Shown here: positions 15,628 through 21,694 of the stretch, piece by piece
How the letters are laid out: every line of letters begins with the position of its first letter
How positions within the stretch are numbered: position 1 is the first letter of the stretch
Origin: 1-14-0-10-37-14 sp037130845
GTDB lineage: Bacteria; Patescibacteriota; Patescibacteriia; Patescibacteriales; Patescibacteriaceae
Assembly: GCA_037130845.1 (NCBI GenBank)
Contig: JBAXSE010000020.1
Coordinates: 1-24,143, forward strand
Reading direction: 5' to 3'
DNA: 24,143 nt
Program-made: the position numbers and the translations under genes
Notes under the pieces: model-generated
Seen by the model: the letters and a program-made list of their open reading frames with translations, nothing else
What the model was told of the DNA's origin: nothing
Database searches by the model: none

Positions 15628-17328
15628 ATGATCAAAAAGATATTCACGCAAAAAATTGACTCGGTGGCCGTTGCCGCTTTTTTGGTTGCCGGTTCATCTT
15701 TGTTGTCCCGTTTGCTGGGTGTTTTTCGCGACCGTATTTTGGCCGGACAATTCGGCGCCGGCAATGATCTGGATATTTATTATGCCGCCTTTCGCATTCC
15801 TGATCTAATCTTTAACTTAGTGGTCTTGGGCGCTTTATCAGCCGGCTTTATCCCGATCTTTACCTCTTTGATCGGCGACGAAGAAAAGCCGGAGCATCAG
15901 CAAGAAGCTTGGAGCCTGACTAATAATGTGATAAATATTATCGGCGTCGGCTTGATCATTCTGGGTGTGGTTGGCTTTTTTGGCGCTCCTCTTTTTATCC
16001 ATTGGATTACTCCAGGGTTTATAGGCGATAAATTAACCGCGACGGTCAATATGAGCAGGATTATGTTCTTGTCGCCTTTTTTGCTAGGCTTGTCCAGTAT
16101 TATCGGCGGAGTTTTGCAATCGTACAAAAGATTTTTTACTTATTCTTTGTCTCCTGTTTTTTATAACTTCGGCATTATTATCGGAGCATTATATCTGGTG
16201 CAATACTTCGGTATCTATGGTTTGGCTTGGGGTGTTGTGCTTGGCTCTTTGTTGCATTTATTGGTGCAGCTGCCGGTTGTTTTCGGCCTCGGCTTCCGTT
16301 ATCGTTGGTCCTTTGCTTGGCGCGAGGCCAGGGTTGCGTCTATTTTCCGCATGATGACCGGCCGCACCGCCAGCCTGGTGGTTAATCAATTGAATCTGGT
16401 CGCTAATACTATTATTGCCAGCCTGCTTGTCAGCGGCTCTTTGACTATTTTTAATCTAGCCAACAACTTGCAGGCTTTTCCTGTAGGCGTCTTTGGTATT
16501 TCTTTTGCTATTGCCGTTTTCCCGACACTGGCGGTGCATGCCTTTAATCGCAAGAAGCTGGTGGAAGTCTTTAGCCAGACCTTGCGCCGCATTATGTTTT
16601 TTATCGTGCCGGCAACCGGACTATTCTTTGCTTTGCGCGCGCAATTGGTTCGTGCGGCGCTGGGCAGCGGCCGCTTTAGCTGGGAAGATACCAACCTGAC
16701 TATCGCTACTTTAGCCGCCTTTGTCTTCTCCTTTTTTGCCCAGGCGTCTATCCCTCTTTTGTCGCGTATGTATTATGCCCGCCATGATTCCAAAACGCCT
16801 TTTTATATCGGATTAAGCACGATGGTTTTTGATATCGGATTGGCCTGGTGGTTGGGCCATGGGGTGATTAATTATCATGTTAATCCTATGGTCTTTACTC
16901 CGAATGACTTTTACCATTGGTGGTTATGGCTGAATGCCGGACACGGCGTGGTGGGTTTGGCAGTTGCCTTTTCTATCTCCAGCTCCCTTAACTTTTTGTG
17001 GTTATGGCTGAATCTGCGCCGTGAAGTCGGCAGCTTGGATGAATTAATGATTGTGAAGGCGGTGGCTAAATTCGCCGGAGCTACTATCTTGGCCTTGATG
17101 GTGGTGCAGTTGATTAAAGACTGGATAGAGCCTATGGTAGATATGAATCGCTTCTGGGGTATTATAACTCAGGGCGGCATCGCCGGTTTGGCCGGCCTGG
17201 TAGTTTACCTATTATTCTGCTGGCTATTTAAGAGTGAAGAGATGATGGATTTTTCTCGCTCTTTGGTAAACCGACTGCCTTTCAAGAAAATTAAGCCGGG
17301 AGATCAGGGGGAAGCTAGAGGTATTTAG
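15628..17328 (+). CDS. murJ: Lipid II flippase MurJ
   Basis: MOP-superfamily flippase that moves lipid II, the peptidoglycan precursor, across the cytoplasmic membrane. The 566 residues include about 14 hydrophobic spans. The N-terminus is diagnostic: SSLLSRLLGVFRDRILAG followed by GAGNDLDIYYAAFRIPDL, which keeps the Arg and Asp residues known to matter in E. coli MurJ. Other matches are GALSAGFIPIFTSLI, NLANNLQAFPVGVFGIS, AIAVFPTLA and IPLLSRMYYARHDSKTPF. A Trp/His-rich stretch (MVFTPNDFYHWWLWLNAGHGVVG) sits between late spans. It starts 5 bp after the iPGM-like gene and so shares its transcript, linking the pseudoenzyme genes to cell-wall synthesis. A short basic tail ends the protein. Confidence 0.93.
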   Translation: MIKKIFTQKIDSVAVAAFLVAGSSLLSRLLGVFRDRILAGQFGAGNDLDIYYAAFRIPDLIFNLVVLGALSAGFIPIFTSLIGDEEKPEHQQEAWSLTNNVINIIGVGLIILGVVGFFGAPLFIHWITPGFIGDKLTATVNMSRIMFLSPFLLGLSSIIGGVLQSYKRFFTYSLSPVFYNFGIIIGALYLVQYFGIYGLAWGVVLGSLLHLLVQLPVVFGLGFRYRWSFAWREARVASIFRMMTGRTASLVVNQLNLVANTIIASLLVSGSLTIFNLANNLQAFPVGVFGISFAIAVFPTLAVHAFNRKKLVEVFSQTLRRIMFFIVPATGLFFALRAQLVRAALGSGRFSWEDTNLTIATLAAFVFSFFAQASIPLLSRMYYARHDSKTPFYIGLSTMVFDIGLAWWLGHGVINYHVNPMVFTPNDFYHWWLWLNAGHGVVGLAVAFSISSSLNFLWLWLNLRREVGSLDELMIVKAVAKFAGATILALMVVQLIKDWIEPMVDMNRFWGIITQGGIAGLAGLVVYLLFCWLFKSEEMMDFSRSLVNRLPFKKIKPGDQGEARGI

Positions 17329-17341
17329 CAAAGCTAAATAC

Positions 17342-17394
17342 CAATTAACAATTTTCAATTAACAATTACCAATGATAGTGTCCGCTTCGCGGAC
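17342..17394. repeat. Short intergenic direct repeat and hairpin
   Basis: CAATTAACAATT occurs twice (17342-17353, 17356-17367). A hairpin follows, GTCCGC-TTC-GCGGAC (17380-17394), then TTCTGTTTATATT, so it may act as a weak terminator between murJ and holA. Similar short repeats are common in intergenic DNA of such genomes. Confidence 0.5.
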
Positions 17395-17409
17395 TTCTGT
17401 TTATATTAT

Positions 17410-18426
17410 ATGATTTTCTTTTTTTACGGGCCGGATGATTATCGGGCTAAGCATAAAATTCGGGAGCTAAAGGAGAAATTCCGCCACGATGTCGATTTGA
17501 CCGGGTCGGGCTTGGTTGAGTTGTCCGGTGATAAATGGAGCTTTGCCGACTGGCACGATATGACAGCGGCCGACTCTTTGTTCGCTCGCCGCCGCCTAGT
17601 GGTGGTTAATGGCCTATTCAAGCGTGACAAAGCGTTGCTCGAGCAGATGCTTGAGACTCTAGCTGACTCCACTGATAATATATTGATTATCTATGAACCG
17701 GCGCTGGTTTATAATGCCAAAAAAGACAAATTTTTTATCTTGGATAGCGAAGAGAAAGAGAAAGCCTTGACCATAGTCCAAGAGAAGCTGAAAACAATTT
17801 TGGCCAAGGCGGAATATCAGCAGTTTTATGAGCGCTTGTCCGGCAATAATCTCAATGCTTGGATTGCTAATCGTTTTAGTGACTTGGGCGTGAGTGTCAG
17901 CACGCAGGCGGTGCAACTGCTGGCGGCGCAATCGGGCGGCGATCTGTGGCCGCTGGTTAATGAGATCGACCGCATTGCCGCTTTTGCTAAAGGCGGCGGC
18001 CTGGGCGTAGATCAAACCTTGGGCAGCCCGGAAATAAAAGAATTAACCAATGCATCGTTGGACGAAAATATCTTTACACTGATGGATGCTATTTCTAACC
18101 GCAACAAGCCGGCGGCTCTAGGCCTGATCGAGGAACAATTAGCCGGCGGCGCGGCCGAAGCTTATTTGATTACTATGTTGGCTCGCCAGTTTAAGATCTT
18201 GGCTCAGGCGCGCGCTTGTCTGGATGAGGGTTTGGATCAGCGAGCCGTGGCTAGCGAAATAAAGCTGCACCCTTTCGCTGCGCAAAAGGCGATAAACCAG
18301 GCGCGGTCCTTTAACCGCGAAACCCTGGCTCGCATTATTAAGCAATTAGTAGAAATAGATCGGCAATACAAGACAGGCGCCAAAGATTTTCGTCTGCTGG
18401 TTGATCGATTGATAATTGAGATGTAG
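17410..18426 (+). CDS. holA: DNA polymerase III subunit delta (clamp loader)
   Basis: 338 residues, the usual HolA length. Delta opens the beta sliding clamp within the clamp-loader complex at the replication fork. The N-terminus MIFFFYGPDDYRAKHKIREL matches the family FxYGxDxFxxxxxxxEL pattern. The first domain continues with LFARRRLVVVNGLFKRDK and NILIIYEP, and the middle has NLNAWIANRFSDLGV and AVQLLAAQSGGDLWPLVNEIDRIA, which is typical of delta. The C-terminal collar domain contains EAYLITMLARQFKILAQARACLDEG, then HPFAAQKAINQARSF and a final QYKTGAKDFRLLVDRLIIEM. It ends the plus-strand run, immediately before the hairpin repeats. The opposite gene rpsT converges on it, with a bidirectional terminator between. 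Confidence 0.92.
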   Translation: MIFFFYGPDDYRAKHKIRELKEKFRHDVDLTGSGLVELSGDKWSFADWHDMTAADSLFARRRLVVVNGLFKRDKALLEQMLETLADSTDNILIIYEPALVYNAKKDKFFILDSEEKEKALTIVQEKLKTILAKAEYQQFYERLSGNNLNAWIANRFSDLGVSVSTQAVQLLAAQSGGDLWPLVNEIDRIAAFAKGGGLGVDQTLGSPEIKELTNASLDENIFTLMDAISNRNKPAALGLIEEQLAGGAAEAYLITMLARQFKILAQARACLDEGLDQRAVASEIKLHPFAAQKAINQARSFNRETLARIIKQLVEIDRQYKTGAKDFRLLVDRLIIEM

Positions 18427-18430
18427 CGAA

Positions 18431-18513
18431 TTTATCCGCGTCCGCCAGCTGGCGGACGTGGATCTCCCCACGAGGGCTGATTGAATAATAGAGCAAAATG
18501 CAAACAGAGTCGC
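18431..18513 (+). repeat. Hairpin element copy A-left
   Basis: Starts 4 bp after the holA stop. It has a 13-bp stem (18434-18446 with 18451-18463, one G-T pair) and an AGCT loop, then CTCCCCACGAGGGCT, a variable 36-nt stretch, and CAGAGTCGC (18505-18513). The first 42 bp (18431-18472) are repeated exactly in inverted orientation at 18765-18806. After CAGAGTCGC the motif AAATATCG near 18530 is shared with copy B-left. Confidence 0.8.
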
Positions 18514-18535
18514 AAATAAACAAATATCGATATTG

Positions 18536-18632
18536 TGTCATTCCCCGTCCCTTGCGGGAGGCAGGCGCGAAGGCGGGAATCTAATCATTGCCGGAGTGTC
18601 ACAATGTAGATTCCCGCCTTCGCGGGAATGAC
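18536..18632. repeat. REP-like inverted pair
   Basis: Two copies of a TGTCATTCCCGCGAAGGCGG-type palindrome face each other. CGCGAAGGCGGGAATCTA (18566-18583) pairs exactly with 18607-18624. The right copy is itself a hairpin, ATTCCCGC-CTTC-GCGGGAAT (18610-18629). The left copy is split by about 20 inserted bases (CGTCCCTTGCGGGAGGCAGG). The pair lies wholly inside the larger inverted repeat. Confidence 0.75.
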
Positions 18633-18662
18633 ATGGTTAATTATGTGTTAGTGAATTTGAAT

Positions 18663-18700
18663 AAAAAACAACTCTCCGACTTATCGGAGAGTTGTTTTTT
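18663..18700. terminator. Bidirectional terminator between holA and rpsT
   Basis: A perfect 17-bp stem (18663-18679 with 18684-18700) with a CTTA loop. One arm begins with six A and the other ends with six T, so it serves both converging genes. Confidence 0.9.
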
Positions 18701-18722
18701 ATATAACAACATTTCATTTTTA

Positions 18723-18806
18723 GCGACTCTGTTCTTGGCTCATTGAATTACGCATTCTGGTTTCCGTGGGGAGATCCACGTCCGCCAGCTGGCGGACGCG
18801 GATAAA
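18723..18806 (-). repeat. Hairpin element copy A-right
   Basis: Exact inverted copy of the first 42 bp of A-left (18765-18806). The GCGACTCTGTT at 18723-18733 mirrors the AACAGAGTCGC of A-left. The 37-nt stretch between is unrelated in sequence but equal in length to within one base. On the minus strand it lies in the 3' leader-out region of rpsT, 6 bp after the stop. Confidence 0.8.
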
Positions 18807-18812
18807 TACGGG

Positions 18813-19073
18813 TTACTTAACCGAGTTGAGTTTTTTGTGTAATCTTGATTTCTTGCGGGCTGCTGTGGTCTTCTTGATGATTCCTTTGGCAGCGGCTTTG
18901 TCTAAGGCCTTCATGGTCTTAGCAACCACTTCCTTAGCTTTTTCATCCTTGGCCAGCAAGGCTTTGCGGGACTCTTTGCTTAATTCCTTGATCTGCTTGG
19001 TGACAAAGGTATTGGCAATTTCTTTTTTTGTGCTCTTTCTTAGCTCTTTTTTAGCTGATTTCTTATTAGGCAT
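18813..19073 (-). CDS. rpsT: 30S ribosomal protein S20
   Basis: Small-subunit protein that binds 16S rRNA and helps assembly. The 86 residues match the family length and are rich in Lys and Ala. The N-terminus MPNKKSAKKELRKSTKKE is the S20 pattern (xxxKSAxKRxRxxxKR), and the body is helical, ending in AAAKGIIKKTTAARKKSRLHKKLNSVK, the conserved KGxIHKNxAARxKSRL motif. A good promoter lies upstream on the minus strand, TTTACA-17 bp-TAGATT, and a strong terminator lies downstream. The gene stands alone between two inverted pairs of the hairpin element. Confidence 0.96.
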   Translation of the reverse strand: MPNKKSAKKELRKSTKKEIANTFVTKQIKELSKESRKALLAKDEKAKEVVAKTMKALDKAAAKGIIKKTTAARKKSRLHKKLNSVK

Positions 19074-19102
19074 AAATTTATTTAGGGTATGATAACCAAA
19101 TT

Positions 19103-19131
19103 AATCTAACACAAGACTTTAAATTTGTAAA
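19103..19131 (-). promoter_or_regulatory. rpsT promoter
   Basis: On the minus strand, TTTACA (19126-19131) and TAGATT (19103-19108) are 17 bp apart, with TGT before the -10 making it extended. The leader would be about 23 nt. Confidence 0.7.
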
Positions 19132-19135
19132 GGCT

Positions 19136-19163
19136 TTGCCTCATTTTAGCCTTATGGTATAAT
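19136..19163 (+). promoter_or_regulatory. Promoter of the tsaE leader
   Basis: TGGTATAAT (19155-19163) is a perfect extended -10, with TTGCCT (19136-19141) as -35 at 16 bp. Transcription would begin near 19170, just at hairpin copy B-left and about 230 nt before tsaE, so the RNA would carry both B copies. Confidence 0.65.
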
Positions 19164-19172
19164 TTATCCGCA

Positions 19173-19245
19173 TTTATCCCCGTGAACACGGGGATCTCCC
19201 CACAAGGGCTAAAATGTGTAATAATTTAAGGATAGTCAGAGTCGC
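19173..19245 (+). repeat. Hairpin element copy B-left
   Basis: TTTATCC, then a stem ATCCCCGT-GAAC-ACGGGGAT (19176-19195), then CTCCCCACAAGGGCT, a 36-nt spacer and CAGAGTCGC (19237-19245). The stem sequence differs from copy A but the pairing and the flanks are kept. AAATATCG follows near 19255, as in A-left. Confidence 0.75.
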
Positions 19246-19355
19246 AAACAAGGAAATATCGGAATTTAATTAGTATTTATAAATACATGGGGACAAATTT
19301 TACGCACCGGCAGTTTTGATTTTCTGCCAAAAGAATGATTGTCTTTTGTCCTTTG

Positions 19356-19385
19356 TAGGGAGATCCACGCGTCCGCGCGGATAAA
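19356..19385 (-). repeat. Hairpin element copy B-right, partial
   Basis: Inverted to B-left: stem ATCCACGC-GTCC-GCGCGGAT (19363-19382), with one G-T pair on the RNA of one strand, flanked by GTAGGGAG and TAAA. The CAGAGTCGC box is not kept; CAGAAAATC on the minus strand is a possible decayed remnant. It lies 13 bp before the tsaE start. Confidence 0.65.
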
Positions 19386-19398
19386 CCCGAAAACACAC

Positions 19399-19821
19399 AT
19401 GAAATATCTAGCAATATCAGCACAAGAAACAGAAAAACTGGCCAAAAAACTGGCCGCCGGCCTAAAAGGCGGAGAAACTATCGGCCTGGTAGGTGATTTG
19501 GGCGCCGGCAAGACCACTTTTGCCAAAGCCTTGGCAAAGGCGCTGGGGGTCAAGGTCCGGGTTACCAGCCCGACTTTTGTCTTGCTCAAGCTCTACCCTG
19601 CGCGCAAGGGCCAAATTAAGCATCTGGTGCATATCGATGCCTATCGTTTGGATAATACCGAAAGTCTGGAGCATTTGGGCGTCAAAGATTATTGGGGCCA
19701 CTCTGATACGGTAACGATTATCGAATGGGCCGATCGCATCAAGGCGCTCTTGCCGCGCGGCAGCCGTATGGTCAGATTCCAGCACAGCCCCAAGGGGCGC
19801 TATATCACTTTCAAGGATTAG
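19399..19821 (+). CDS. tsaE: tRNA threonylcarbamoyladenosine biosynthesis ATPase TsaE
   Basis: P-loop ATPase that works with TsaB, TsaC and TsaD to make the t6A37 modification of ANN-decoding tRNAs. The 140 residues from ATG 19399 match the family; an upstream alternative start at 19339 lies in the hairpin repeat and is rejected. Walker A is VGDLGAGKTTF (31-41), followed by TSPTFVLLKLY (56-66), the metal and base region HIDAYRL (78-84) and IIEWADRI (107-114). The gene is monocistronic and its stop overlaps the converging lspA stop by 3 bp. The two transcripts must overlap, as no terminator separates them. Confidence 0.94.
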   Translation: MKYLAISAQETEKLAKKLAAGLKGGETIGLVGDLGAGKTTFAKALAKALGVKVRVTSPTFVLLKLYPARKGQIKHLVHIDAYRLDNTESLEHLGVKDYWGHSDTVTIIEWADRIKALLPRGSRMVRFQHSPKGRYITFKD

Positions 19822-20282
19822 AGTTCTCGCTTTTTTTCAAACAGCAAGGCTAACAAAAGTAAAATAGTGCCGACAGAGATGAGCGCGTCAGATAGATTGC
19901 AGACAAACAGCCGGACATCCAAATAATCAATCACCGCTCCATAGATCAATCGATCGACCAGATTGCCAATGGCTCCAAGGCCGATCAAAGACAAAAGCAG
20001 CGCCATGACGGCCTGTTTTTTTTGATACAATTTGATGGTATAGCGGCCGATATAATAGATGACGATGATAGAGATAATAATCAAAAGCCAGCCGCCCAAA
20101 GGCAAGGAAAAGGCGATGCCGCGGTTTAGTTGATAACGAAAACCGAGCCAAGGCCAAATATCAAGATTGAGGTCGCCAAACTTGCGCGACAGCATCTTGA
20201 AGGCGCGGTCGGCCGCCAGTAATAAAATTGCCATAGCATAAACTATGGCAATCTTGAAAGTAGTAAGGGCCTTAGTGCTCAT
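19818..20282 (-). CDS. lspA: Lipoprotein signal peptidase (signal peptidase II)
   Basis: Membrane aspartyl protease that removes the signal peptide of prolipoproteins. The 154 residues contain four spans. Motifs: LLAADRAFK (21-29, cf. DQxTK), NRGIAFSL (about 53-60, cf. NxGAAFSxL), GLGAIGNLVDRLIYGAVIDYLD with the first catalytic Asp, and CNLSDALISVG with the second. All expected residues are present. The gene starts 2 bp after the DksA-like stop and shares its promoter. Its presence implies lipoproteins, although none is clear in this window. Confidence 0.93.
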   Translation of the reverse strand: MSTKALTTFKIAIVYAMAILLLAADRAFKMLSRKFGDLNLDIWPWLGFRYQLNRGIAFSLPLGGWLLIIISIIVIYYIGRYTIKLYQKKQAVMALLLSLIGLGAIGNLVDRLIYGAVIDYLDVRLFVCNLSDALISVGTILLLLALLFEKKREL

Positions 20283-20284
20283 AG

Positions 20285-20653
20285 CTAGCTTTGTTGAAGC
20301 TTGGTTTTGCAGCTAACGCAGGCGGAGGAGAAAGGTCGGATTAGCAAACGCTTTTCTTCGATTTCTTTGTTGCAATATTTGCAGATGCCATAAGTGCCGG
20401 TTTCGATGGCCTTAAGCGCAGAATTAATATCCTTGAGAGTGCCGTCCAAGACGCGTTCTGTTTCCAGGTCGGTGGTGTATTGGCTGACTTCCTGGGCATT
20501 CTCGTCGTATTGATCGCCGTAGTTAGGGAACTCGGTGATATGTTCGTCTTTGTTCTGAGGATCATGGGAAGTAAAGTCGTCCAATTCGGTTTCGAGTTGC
20601 TTCTTTCTGTCCAACAGGTCGCTTTTGATTCTGTCGATTATTTTTTGGTCCAT
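20285..20653 (-). CDS. DksA/TraR family zinc-finger protein
   Basis: 122 residues. Family members bind the RNA polymerase secondary channel and adjust promoter response, in some lineages together with ppGpp. An N-terminal coiled coil (1-85) carries an acidic tip, GDQYDENAQE (46-55), resembling the DxxDA tip. The C4 zinc finger is C91-x2-C94 ... C112-x2-C115 within GICKYCNKEI and SSACVSCKTKL. The gene leads a two-gene operon with lspA and has the best promoter in the window. Whether it truly acts like DksA, or has another RNA polymerase or zinc role, cannot be settled here. Confidence 0.88.
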   Translation of the reverse strand: MDQKIIDRIKSDLLDRKKQLETELDDFTSHDPQNKDEHITEFPNYGDQYDENAQEVSQYTTDLETERVLDGTLKDINSALKAIETGTYGICKYCNKEIEEKRLLIRPFSSACVSCKTKLQQS

Positions 20654-20683
20654 ATAGATGATTTAGGTGTTAGGTACATATTC

Positions 20684-20712
20684 ATTATAGAGGATAGCCG
20701 TACCTTTGGCAA
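20684..20712 (-). promoter_or_regulatory. Promoter of the dksA-like/lspA operon
   Basis: On the minus strand TTGCCA (20707-20712) and a perfect TATAAT (20684-20689) are 17 bp apart. The predicted leader is about 24 nt. It lies in the short gap after the rnc stop at 20717. Confidence 0.8.
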
Positions 20713-20716
20713 TCGC

Positions 20717-21409
20717 TTACCAGCCCTTTTTTTCCAGGCCGATAGTGGCGGCGTCGACTTGCGCCTCGTGCTTGGAAGTGCCGAAGCCGGTGGCGATCAA
20801 TTCATTCTTGATATAAAGTCCGACGCGGAATTTCTTGTCATGGTCGGGGCCGGTCTGCTCCAAGATTTCATAATGTGGCGTGATGTTGAATATCTCTTGG
20901 GACTTCTCTTGGAATAATGATTTAGGGTCTAGGTGCAATTGGTTTTTGACTATGTATTCCAGGTGTTTAATGATTTCGGCGATGATCAATTTCTTGGGCG
21001 GTTCGATGCCCTGGTCCAGATACATGGCGCCGATAACGGCCTCCACGGCATTGGCCAGGATATATTGGCGGGCCTTAGTATTCTTGTCTTTGGCTTCGCC
21101 CTTGGATAAGAAAAGATATTCTTCCAGACCCAGACTGTCGGCAACTTGGGCCAACATCTTGGCATTCACCAAGCTGGCGCGCCAATCAGTTAGCTCGCCT
21201 TCGGGAGTGTTAGGGAATTTGTGATAGAGATGCTCGGTGACCACGATTTCCAGCACAGCGTCGCCCAGGAATTCGAGGCGTTCGTTGTGTCCCAAGGGAA
21301 ACTCGGGATGTTCGTTGATGTATGAGCGGTGTACTAGCGCCTGCTGCAGCAGACTGAGGTTTTTGAATTCGCAGTCTAGGCGCTTTTGCAGCTTAGCAAA
21401 ATCAGCCAT
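20717..21409 (-). CDS. rnc: Ribonuclease III
   Basis: Double-strand-specific endoribonuclease for rRNA and mRNA processing. The 230 residues are standard. The signature HNERLEFLGDAVLEIVV is at 41-57, with metal residues Glu46 and Asp50. The second helix reads LANAVEAVIGAMYLDQG (118-134): Glu123 is kept, but the Asp usually preceding it by three residues is Asn120, a variant I believe occurs in other bacteria too. A double-stranded RNA-binding domain fills 162-228, ending in TSKHEAQVDAATIGLEKKGW. It follows nusB by 285 bp, with a possible small gene between. With RNases J and Y it is the third RNase in this window. Confidence 0.95.
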   Translation of the reverse strand: MADFAKLQKRLDCEFKNLSLLQQALVHRSYINEHPEFPLGHNERLEFLGDAVLEIVVTEHLYHKFPNTPEGELTDWRASLVNAKMLAQVADSLGLEEYLFLSKGEAKDKNTKARQYILANAVEAVIGAMYLDQGIEPPKKLIIAEIIKHLEYIVKNQLHLDPKSLFQEKSQEIFNITPHYEILEQTGPDHDKKFRVGLYIKNELIATGFGTSKHEAQVDAATIGLEKKGW

Positions 21410-21694
21410 AATAAACTACGGTTGATCATTAGTTACTGGCTGCCAGAGTCCTGATAGCCATCAACTAATAATTAACCAGGTTAATTTGTTAGTTATAAAT
21501 CTTTTATTCAACTTGCTTAAGACAAATGTTTGTTAATACTTCTGTTTCAATGTTAATAATACTGATTTATTACCCATACACATCCTACCACGATATACAC
21601 TAGCCAAAGTGGTGGAAATATAATGGCTAGCCATAATAGGCATATGCCAATAATAATCATTAAACAACCCATATTATTTTATTAGAAGTCCAAC
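21410..21694. other. Gap between nusB and rnc
   Basis: 285 bp. The nusB-side part holds the possible 39-residue frame and two palindromes. The rnc-side part (21410-21552) shows only AT-rich DNA, with no clear promoter, terminator or RNA gene. Confidence 0.5.
21553..21672 (-). CDS. Possible 39-residue membrane peptide
   Basis: An ATG frame of 39 codons starts 22 bp after the nusB stop. The product is almost wholly hydrophobic, with two candidate spans separated by Pro-Pro: CLMIIIGICLLWLAIIF, then PPLWLVYIVVGCVWVIN, ending NQYY. There are no charged residues. A random AT-rich stretch can yield a hydrophobic frame, so this is uncertain. In its favour are the tight spacing, the Trp-rich pattern, and the otherwise unexplained 285-bp gap. 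Two palindromes, ATGGCTAGCCAT (21623-21634) and GGCATATGCC (21639-21648), fall inside it. No family is recognised. Confidence 0.3.
   Translation of the reverse strand: MGCLMIIIGICLLWLAIIFPPLWLVYIVVGCVWVINQYY

Larger units (their letters stand above)
19164..19398 (+). promoter_or_regulatory. Long structured leader of tsaE
   Basis: Between promoter and gene lie the two B hairpins, the palindrome GTATTTATAAATAC (19273-19286), and a stem GGCAG/CTGCC (19309-19313 with 19324-19328). I see no known riboswitch consensus and no open frame. Every other leader that can be judged here is 15-40 nt, so this one stands out. Confidence 0.4.

Noticed and set aside
18431..18806. Integron attC site or IS element
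   Set aside because: No GTTRRRY/RYYYAAC core sites and no transposase or integrase frame in the 376-bp segment.
18766..19092. Open frame of 108 codons on the plus strand starting in the hairpin repeat
   Set aside because: It is antisense to rpsT, and its first residues are a translation of the hairpin element.
20480..20917. Open frame of 145 codons on the plus strand
   Set aside because: Spans parts of two real minus-strand genes (dksA-like and rnc) and their promoter, so it cannot be a separate conserved gene.
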